Origin: Dehalococcoidia bacterium
GTDB taxonomy: Bacteria > Chloroflexota > Dehalococcoidia > JAUSJJ01
Direction: 5' to 3'
Length of the DNA: 12,250 nt
Assembly (NCBI GenBank): GCA_030647705.1
Contig: JAUSJJ010000247.1
Span: 1 to 12,250, forward strand
The position numbers and the translations under genes were made by a program. Shown here piece after piece: positions 7,843-12,250 of this stretch. The notes beneath the pieces are model-generated. The model was given only the letters and a program-made list of their open reading frames with translations. It made no database searches and was not told where the DNA came from. Each line of letters opens with the position of its first letter. Position 1 is the stretch's first letter.

Positions 7843-8588
7843 ATCATCGCCATCCCTCCATTGACATTGAGGACGTGACCGGTGATGTAGCGGGCCTCCT
7901 CGGAAGCGAGAAACGCTACTGCGTTGGCCACATCCTCCACCGACCCAAAGTACCCCAGTGGGATCCGCTTCAAGAGCCCTTCCTGTACGTTCGGGCTCAG
8001 TTTCTGCGTCATCTCCGTCTCGATGAACCCAGGCGCCACCGCGTTGGCCGTGACGCCACGGGAGGCCACTTCTTGAGCCAGAGTCTTGGTCATGGCAATC
8101 AGACCGCCCTTGGATGCGGCGTAGTTGGCCTGACCGGCGTTACCCACTATGCCTACTATGCTGGCAATGCTGATCAGCCGCCCCCAGCGCTGTCGTATCA
8201 TATGCCGGAGAACGGCTCTGGAGCAATAGAATGCCCCCTTGAGGTTGATGCTGAGTACCCGATCCCAATCTTGATCGGACATGCGGATAGCCAAGTTGTC
8301 TCTTGTTATTCCGGCGTTATTGACCAGGATATCGACCTTGCCGAAGGTGGAAACTGCTCTTTCCACCACCGCACTCGCTTCCTCGGCCACACTGATATCA
8401 CCGGGAATGAAGGCAGCCTGACGGCCCTTTGCCTCGATCTCCTCAACCACCTTTGGCGCATCGGCCGACCCGGCAAGGTCATTCACAACAACCGTTGCCC
8501 CCTGCTCGGCAAGCCTCAACGCGATAGTCCGGCCGATTCCCCGCCCGCCCCCGGTCACTATGCTTACTCTATGGGAAAGGTCAATCAT
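7839..8588 (-). CDS. fabG: 3-oxoacyl-[acyl-carrier-protein] reductase FabG
   Basis: FabG performs the NADPH-dependent first reduction of each fatty acid elongation cycle, turning 3-oxoacyl-ACP into 3-hydroxyacyl-ACP. At 249 residues it is the standard size. It has the cofactor motif TGGGRGIG (12-19), NNAG (90-93) followed by the FabG-typical ITRDNLAIRMSDQDWD, catalytic Ser143, Tyr156 and Lys160 (NYAASKGG), the PGFIETEMT segment (186-194), and the C-terminal ITGHVLNVNGGMAM. Partner genes fabD and acpP lie within the window. The ATG at 8588 has only a weak ribosome site (GGAA), but the gene has its own promoter 25-54 nt upstream. It overlaps the Mth938 gene by 4 nt. Confidence 0.95.
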   Translation of the reverse strand: MIDLSHRVSIVTGGGRGIGRTIALRLAEQGATVVVNDLAGSADAPKVVEEIEAKGRQAAFIPGDISVAEEASAVVERAVSTFGKVDILVNNAGITRDNLAIRMSDQDWDRVLSINLKGAFYCSRAVLRHMIRQRWGRLISIASIVGIVGNAGQANYAASKGGLIAMTKTLAQEVASRGVTANAVAPGFIETEMTQKLSPNVQEGLLKRIPLGYFGSVEDVANAVAFLASEEARYITGHVLNVNGGMAMI

Positions 8589-8612
8589 GGCTATTCCGAC
8601 TTCTTACCACTA

Positions 8613-8642
8613 ATTATCCTTGTTGGTACCCGTTTCTGTCAA
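8613..8642 (-). promoter_or_regulatory. Housekeeping-sigma promoter for fabG
   Basis: The -35 box is perfect TTGACA (8637-8642). After an 18-nt spacer comes GATAAT (8613-8618), five of six bases of the -10 consensus. Predicted transcription start is near 8606, with a leader of about 17 nt before the fabG ATG. The spacer holds the palindrome GGTACC, which may be chance. Confidence 0.75.
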
Positions 8643-8663
8643 GTCAAAGGCCGAAGGAACGAA

Positions 8664-8675
8664 GGGCCAAGGCCC
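8664..8675. repeat. Short inverted repeat upstream of the fabG promoter
   Basis: GGGCC-AA-GGCCC is a perfect inverted repeat centred about 30 bp upstream of the fabG -35 box, in the 218-nt fabD-fabG gap. It has no T-tract on the minus strand, so it is not a typical terminator. It could be an operator half-site pair or a chance GC-rich palindrome. Confidence 0.35.
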
Positions 8676-8782
8676 CCTGCTTCTCAAGACTCAATAGACG
8701 CTCGCCGCGAACGCAAGGCATGGTACAAACCGGCGGGATTCTGCCTGCGAATGAGAAGGGGATCGAGAGGCGTTAACCTGCA

Positions 8783-8796
8783 TTCCGTCACCGGAA
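8783..8796 (-). other. Small hairpin after fabD
   Basis: Ten nucleotides past the fabD stop the transcript can fold TTCCG-GTGA-CGGAA, five pairs closed by a GNRA-type tetraloop. No U-run follows, so it would be an RNA 3' structure rather than a classical intrinsic terminator. The rest of 8589-8806 contains the fabG promoter and no gene that I can see. Confidence 0.35.
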
Positions 8797-8806
8797 GAGG
8801 CCTTCA

Positions 8807-9781
8807 CTAGCTGCCACCGGAAAGGGCGGGATTGACCCCGGTAGAGGCTGCGTCGCTGATGTTGATGGTCCGCGCTTCCTTATCGATACGCTTGATCAGG
8901 CCGGAGAGAACGCGGCCGGGGCCTATTTCAACAAAGGTATCGACTCCCGATTTGGCCATGAACTCCACCGAGTGACGCCAGCGGACGCTGCTGCAAAGCT
9001 GTGACACCAGCTCCTGTCTTACCTCCCCAGCCGTGAACACGGGCGAGGCGGTGCTGTTGGCCACGATGGGAACGGAGGGATCATCAAAGGGCATTTGGGA
9101 GATCGCCTTCGCCATGCCTTCAGCGGCAGGCCGCATGAGCCGGGAATGGAAAGCGCCACTCACGTCCAGAGGCACAATCCTCTTGGCGCCCATAACACGC
9201 CCCAGGTCCATGGCGCGGACCAGCGACTCTTTGTCTCCGCTGAGCACGATCTGGTCTGCGGAGTTGAAATTGGCGATCTGTGCTCCCGTTTCCCAGCAAA
9301 TCCTCTCCACCGACGCCTCATCCAGGCCGATTATGGCTGCCATGCCGCCGGGTTGGAGTTGCCCGGCCTCCTGCATCAGCCGTCCTCGTTCTCGGACCAG
9401 GCGAATCGCATCGGAGAAACTCATCACGTTGGCGGCGACCATCGCCGTGTACTCACCGAGGCTGTGCCCTGCTACGAACGCCGGTGTGTTCGACGAGATA
9501 AGCGGGGAAGACGCCTGAGCTTCACGGAGACAGGCCACGCTCATGGTGAGAATGGCTGGTTGGGCGTTGATGGTCTGGCGAAGCTCCTCATGGGGGCCTT
9601 CGAAACAGAGACGCGACAGCGAGAAACCCAAAGCCTCATCGGCCTCCTGGAAAACGGCCCTGGCTTCCGCCGAGTTCTTGTACAGGTCGTTTCCCATGCC
9701 GACTTCTTGAGAACCTTGTCCTGGAAATACGAAAGCCGTCTTTGGCCCTTGACTTCCCTTCGATCTCCGTGTCTTAAACAT
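8807..9781 (-). CDS. fabD: Malonyl-CoA:ACP transacylase FabD
   Basis: FabD moves malonate from malonyl-CoA to ACP, supplying the extender unit for fatty acid synthesis. It has 324 residues, slightly longer than the usual 310. FPGQGSQ (19-25) forms the oxyanion-hole loop. The nucleophile elbow GHSLGEYTA has Ser107. RERG (130-133) carries the arginine that binds the malonyl carboxylate (R132 by register). GAFHS (209-213) supplies catalytic His212, and EIGPGRVLSGLIKRI (residues 287-301) is conserved. About 12 extra residues precede the core at the N-terminus, with no alternative start codon downstream that keeps the FPGQGSQ loop. The ribosome site GAGGGA lies unusually close to the ATG at 9781. 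It follows rpmF by 83 nt; the plsX gene commonly found between them is missing. Confidence 0.96.
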   Translation of the reverse strand: MFKTRRSKGSQGPKTAFVFPGQGSQEVGMGNDLYKNSAEARAVFQEADEALGFSLSRLCFEGPHEELRQTINAQPAILTMSVACLREAQASSPLISSNTPAFVAGHSLGEYTAMVAANVMSFSDAIRLVRERGRLMQEAGQLQPGGMAAIIGLDEASVERICWETGAQIANFNSADQIVLSGDKESLVRAMDLGRVMGAKRIVPLDVSGAFHSRLMRPAAEGMAKAISQMPFDDPSVPIVANSTASPVFTAGEVRQELVSQLCSSVRWRHSVEFMAKSGVDTFVEIGPGRVLSGLIKRIDKEARTINISDAASTGVNPALSGGS

Positions 9782-9864
9782 CTTCCCTCACTTGTCTTTA
9801 CACATGTGGCGGCCGGAATACAGTCCCCATCCGGTCGCGTGCGTCACCCGGGGTCTCAGTCTCC

Positions 9865-10062
9865 TCATTTCTTGGAGGGTTCAGCCTTGACCTTGATGGC
9901 CTCTCTCCCGGCATAGTGCCCGCACTCGGGGCACACCCGGTGAGATGGTTTGAGGTTGTGACATTGCGGACAAGGTACCAGCTTCGGCAAGGTCAACGCC
10001 AGGTGACTTCTCCGGTCGCCCTGACGCGCTTTGGGATACTTGCGCTTAGGCAGTGGTGGCAT
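9865..10062 (-). CDS. rpmF: 50S ribosomal protein L32
   Basis: A 65-residue basic protein of the large ribosomal subunit. It opens with MPPLPKRKYPKARQGDRR (typical L32 MA.PKRK start), followed by a zinc-ribbon with cysteines 31, 34, 44 and 47 (CPQC...CPEC), and then CGHYAGREAI. All four cysteines are present, so it is the zinc-binding form. Its ATG shares one base with the upstream DUF177 stop (TAATG), with AAGGAG about 10 nt upstream, which indicates coupled translation. DUF177-rpmF is one of the most conserved bacterial gene pairs. Confidence 0.97.
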   Translation of the reverse strand: MPPLPKRKYPKARQGDRRSHLALTLPKLVPCPQCHNLKPSHRVCPECGHYAGREAIKVKAEPSKK

Positions 10063-10604
10063 TACAGATTAGCTCCTTCACTTCTTCCCTTTTGCCGGCT
10101 TGCTCCCACCATCAGCTTCTTCAGATCCGCCCACCGCGGATCAACCTCTTCGGGAGCACACCTGCAGCCCTCCGTGTTGATATTGACCCCACATCCGGAA
10201 CACAAGCCTGCACAGTCCGGTTTGCATATGGTCTTCATCGGGGTGGCCAGCAGCACATTCTGCCTGAAGGCATCAGCCAGGTCCAGGATATGGTCGGGGC
10301 CGACGATGAAATCTTGGGCCTCTTCGGGTACGGGCTGGGGCATTCCGGTAAGAACGTCGATTTGAGGGAAGTATTCTTCTTCAATTTGAAACGTCAACTC
10401 ACAGTCGAAAGGTTCCAAACAACGGCTGCAGACGCACTCCACAGCAGTGTGAAGTGTACCGTTGACCAGAATACCGCCCCCTGTCCGCAGGAAGGTCAAC
10501 TCACCTGTCAAAAGGTGGTTGTCTGGCGGCAGAGGTTCGTCCACCGGATAACGGCGGACGGAGCCAACGGGTTCTTTCAGTTGTTGAGCCACGTTAACGT
10601 TCAT
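10062..10604 (-). CDS. yceD: DUF177 (YceD) family protein
   Basis: This 180-residue protein belongs to the YceD/DUF177 family, almost always encoded immediately upstream of rpmF and linked to 23S rRNA/large-subunit biogenesis. A central CVCSRCLEPF (57-66) matches the family CxRCL motif. The C-terminal part has CKPDCAGLCSGCGVNIN with further cysteines at 147 and 149, giving a cysteine-rich segment (127, 131, 135, 138, 147, 149) found in the Gram-positive/Chloroflexota type and likely to bind metal; the metal is inference. The N-terminus (NVAQQLKEPVGSVRRY) is typical. The ATG at 10604 lacks a good Shine-Dalgarno and has a predicted leader of only about 15 nt. It is the first gene of the rpmF-fabD unit. 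Confidence 0.9.
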   Translation of the reverse strand: MNVNVAQQLKEPVGSVRRYPVDEPLPPDNHLLTGELTFLRTGGGILVNGTLHTAVECVCSRCLEPFDCELTFQIEEEYFPQIDVLTGMPQPVPEEAQDFIVGPDHILDLADAFRQNVLLATPMKTICKPDCAGLCSGCGVNINTEGCRCAPEEVDPRWADLKKLMVGASRQKGRSEGANL

Positions 10605-10625
10605 TTGGTTTTCAAAATTGGCGCA

Positions 10626-10654
10626 ATTATACGGGCGTTTCCACTGGTTGTCAA
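10626..10654 (-). promoter_or_regulatory. Perfect-consensus promoter for yceD-rpmF-fabD
   Basis: TTGACA (10649-10654), a 17-nt spacer, then TATAAT (10626-10631): both hexamers and the spacing match the housekeeping sigma consensus exactly. Predicted start is near 10619, with a leader of about 15 nt. This suits strong constitutive expression of a ribosomal protein gene. Confidence 0.85.
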
Positions 10655-10717
10655 GCCCAGGTCACGCACCTGACGCCCAGCGAGTCCTCTCTCGCCTCTT
10701 TTCAGGCCATCTTACAT

Positions 10718-10749
10718 ATCATAGCACATTTTTCGTCCCGATGTGTCAA
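10718..10749 (-). promoter_or_regulatory. Possible second, upstream promoter with long spacer
   Basis: TTGACA (10744-10749) precedes TATGAT (10718-10723), which carries an extended-10 TGC just before it. The 20-nt spacer is longer than the preferred 16-18, so activity would rest on the extended -10 or on an activator. It would start about 95 nt before the consensus promoter and also read into yceD. Confidence 0.4.
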
Positions 10750-10758
10750 GAAGACGCG

Positions 10759-10768
10759 TGACCGGTCA
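10759..10768. repeat. Perfect 10-bp palindrome, possible operator
   Basis: TGACCGGTCA reads the same on both strands and lies 9 bp upstream of the upstream -35 box in the ygjP-yceD gap. Its position fits a dimeric regulator site, but no regulator is encoded nearby. Confidence 0.35.
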
Positions 10769-10805
10769 ATCCCCGATCCCCCGACGTCCACAGAGCACTG
10801 GCCTT

Positions 10806-11558
10806 CTAGCACGGCAGCACAGCAGCCAACTCCGGCCCGTGGTCTTTCAGCCACTTCCTGCGCTGCCGCCATCGAGGACAATACTGGGCCAGCAGTTTCC
10901 AGAACCGCTTGGTGTGGTTCATCTCCTTGAGGTGCGCCAGCTCATGAAGCACCACGTAGTCGATCACAGGCCTGGGCGCCATTACCAGTCTCCAGTTGAA
11001 GCTGAGGTTGTACTTGTGAGAACAGCTGCCCCACCTCGTCTTCTGTCCCCGTATCATGACCCGATTGTAGGTCAGCCCCAGACTTGCGCTGAGCTCGTCT
11101 GCACGCCGCTTCAACAACGCGGCGGCCTGCATCCGGTACCACTCCTCCAGCATCGGCCCCAGGCCTTCGCTGCCTGCCCCAAGGCTGACCAGCAAGTGTT
11201 CCCCTTTCAGCTTCGCTCCAGAGCCGTTCCAGCTCATCTGCACAGCGATCTTCACTGCCTTGCCCAGATATGGAATGGTATCGCCGCTTTTCAGATCTCC
11301 GTCACTCCGGGGACGCCGGAGTTGATCGCACTTCGCCAGGTGGCGCAACACCCAGCTTGCCTTGGCTTCCAGGAACTTCTCCAGCTCGCGCATATCATAC
11401 CGGCGCGGGACGACGGCGATAAGGCCCGTTTCCGGCCTCACCTCCAGCCTGAGTCGCCTGGCTCTGGCGCTGCGCCGGAGGGTGAAAGTGATCTCCTGGC
11501 CGTTGAGCACGGCGCCGCGTTTCTCAGTGGTCGAAGACCTGTCGTTTCGTCGAGTCAT
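10806..11558 (-). CDS. YgjP/DUF45-family zinc metallopeptidase
   Basis: The 250-residue protein matches the YgjP-like metallopeptidase family (DUF45, M48-related gluzincin/SprT-like fold). The zinc motif HELAH is at 205-209, and the third ligand is probably His215 in KEMNHTKRFW. The family box TRWGSCS (174-180) precedes it and the C-terminus is WKLLAQYCPRW-type. The N-terminal half is a basic beta-rich domain starting with LNGQEITFTLRRSARARRLRL (from residue 18), usual for the family. It has no signal peptide or membrane helix, so it acts in the cytoplasm; substrates are unknown. The ATG at 11558 is 10 nt after the stop of the flavoprotein gene, with a poor ribosome site. A GTG at residue 17 is a less likely alternative start. 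Confidence 0.92.
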   Translation of the reverse strand: MTRRNDRSSTTEKRGAVLNGQEITFTLRRSARARRLRLEVRPETGLIAVVPRRYDMRELEKFLEAKASWVLRHLAKCDQLRRPRSDGDLKSGDTIPYLGKAVKIAVQMSWNGSGAKLKGEHLLVSLGAGSEGLGPMLEEWYRMQAAALLKRRADELSASLGLTYNRVMIRGQKTRWGSCSHKYNLSFNWRLVMAPRPVIDYVVLHELAHLKEMNHTKRFWKLLAQYCPRWRQRRKWLKDHGPELAAVLPC

Positions 11559-11568
11559 CCTGTACAGT

Positions 11569-12250
11569 TTACCCGTTCATCGCCCGAATAGCCAACTCCG
11601 CAACAAGCCGGGCGATGGCAGGCGAAGCGGTGAGCCCCGGCGACTCGATCCCGACCAGATTGATGAAGCCGGGCAGCCCTCTGTCTGCCTCGTCCCTGAC
11701 GATGAAATCCCTGAACGACTCCCCCGGGCCCTGGAGCTTCGGCCTGATGCCCGCCATCTCCGGCTCGATCCGTTCACAATCGACGGATGGCAACAGCCTC
11801 CTCACCGAATCGCAAAAAGCCCGTCGTTGCCCCATGTCAACCGAGTAATCTATTTCATCCACGTAGCGGGCGTCCGGCCCGAGCAGCATCCTGCCTTCGA
11901 GGTCAAGCGTCACGTGGATGCCCAGCCCCACGCCCTTCGGCTCCGGCGCCGGATACACCAGATGCCTGACCAGGCCGTTCTTGCCTGCGTTGAAGTACTG
12001 GCCCTTGCAGTAGCGCAACCTGTAGCCCACCTGGTCCAGGTCTATGCCGGCCATGCCGGCCACCCTATCCGACTGCAGCCCCGCCGAGTTGATCAGGATT
12101 CTGCTGCGAAAGCAGAAAGTCCCCGAAGCGTCTTCCACAGTCACCCGGTAGCCTCCGTTCACCCTCTCTATCCCCGTGACCTTCGAGCGATACACCAGCT
12201 TCGCGCCATGGTCACTGGCTTCCGCCGCGAAGCACTTCATCAACTGATAG
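11569..12250 (-). CDS. lhgO: L-2-hydroxyglutarate oxidase-like FAD-dependent oxidoreductase, C-terminal part (runs off right edge)
   Basis: The frame is open to the window edge, so the 227 residues seen are roughly the C-terminal half of a 400-420-residue DAO-family flavoenzyme. The FAD-binding N-terminus lies outside. Visible signatures are INSAGLQSDRVA (the DAO-type AG...D segment), YCKGQYF, GIHVTLDLEGRMLLGPDARY, MAGIRPKLQGPG and LVGIESPGLTASPAIA; the last two are characteristic of the LhgO/YgaF and L2HGDH group. Such enzymes oxidise L-2-hydroxyglutarate to 2-oxoglutarate and pass electrons to oxygen or quinones. Related glycerol-3-phosphate-type DAO oxidases cannot be excluded. The in-frame TTG-ATG at 12238-12243 is internal, not the start, because homology continues across it. 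ygjP follows after 10 nt. Confidence 0.85.
   Translation of the reverse strand, partial: YQLMKCFAAEASDHGAKLVYRSKVTGIERVNGGYRVTVEDASGTFCFRSRILINSAGLQSDRVAGMAGIDLDQVGYRLRYCKGQYFNAGKNGLVRHLVYPAPEPKGVGLGIHVTLDLEGRMLLGPDARYVDEIDYSVDMGQRRAFCDSVRRLLPSVDCERIEPEMAGIRPKLQGPGESFRDFIVRDEADRGLPGFINLVGIESPGLTASPAIARLVAELAIRAMNG

Noticed and set aside
7875..8810. Plus-strand open frame of 311 codons across fabG and the gap above it
   Set aside because: It is antisense to fabG and its promoter, with no ribosome site or motif.
10743..11591. Plus-strand open frame of 282 codons opposite the YgjP metallopeptidase
   Set aside because: The minus strand encodes HELAH and other family motifs; the plus frame has none.

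Overview
The window is a compact stretch of bacterial chromosome with all 16 recognisable genes on the minus strand, so transcription runs from high to low coordinates. It looks like a housekeeping region. I see no insertion sequence, integrase, CRISPR array, tRNA, rRNA or defence locus. Gene content (RNase J, FtsK/SpoIIIE with a soluble insertion, family 4 [4Fe-4S] uracil-DNA glycosylase, DUF177-rpmF-fabD-fabG, Mth938-like protein) together with moderately high GC suggests a Chloroflexota bacterium, perhaps Dehalococcoidia. That placement is inference from gene style and recalled gene neighbourhoods, not from a marker alignment.

Layout in the direction of transcription: (1) the C-terminal half of an L-2-hydroxyglutarate oxidase-like flavoprotein, entering from the right edge, then a YgjP/DUF45 zinc metallopeptidase; (2) a 197-nt gap with a perfect-consensus housekeeping promoter, driving DUF177 (YceD), ribosomal protein L32 and FabD; (3) a 218-nt gap with a second near-consensus promoter, driving FabG, a translationally coupled Mth938-domain protein, and, after a 166-nt gap, a second SDR oxidoreductase, NusB, acyl carrier protein, TatA/B and TatC; (4) a third promoter directly after tatC, driving two half-size TauE/SafE-type membrane proteins, uracil-DNA glycosylase, RNase J and FtsK, which leaves through the left edge.

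FabD, FabG and ACP are three of the core parts of type II fatty acid synthesis (malonyl loading, ketoreduction, acyl carriage). PlsX, FabH and FabF, frequent neighbours elsewhere, are absent from the window. TatA/B and TatC could make a minimal twin-arginine translocase. The two half-size TauE/SafE genes are the least ordinary item: same length, about 40 percent identical by hand alignment, adjacent, and probably working as one carrier.

The most useful corrections from reading the DNA are three promoters of the TTGACA/TATAAT type, all giving leaders of about 15-18 nt. The longest open frame of the first TauE gene begins inside the -35 box of one of them, which moves that gene's start to a TTG at 4523 with its own Shine-Dalgarno. 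I did not find a convincing undescribed biological system here.
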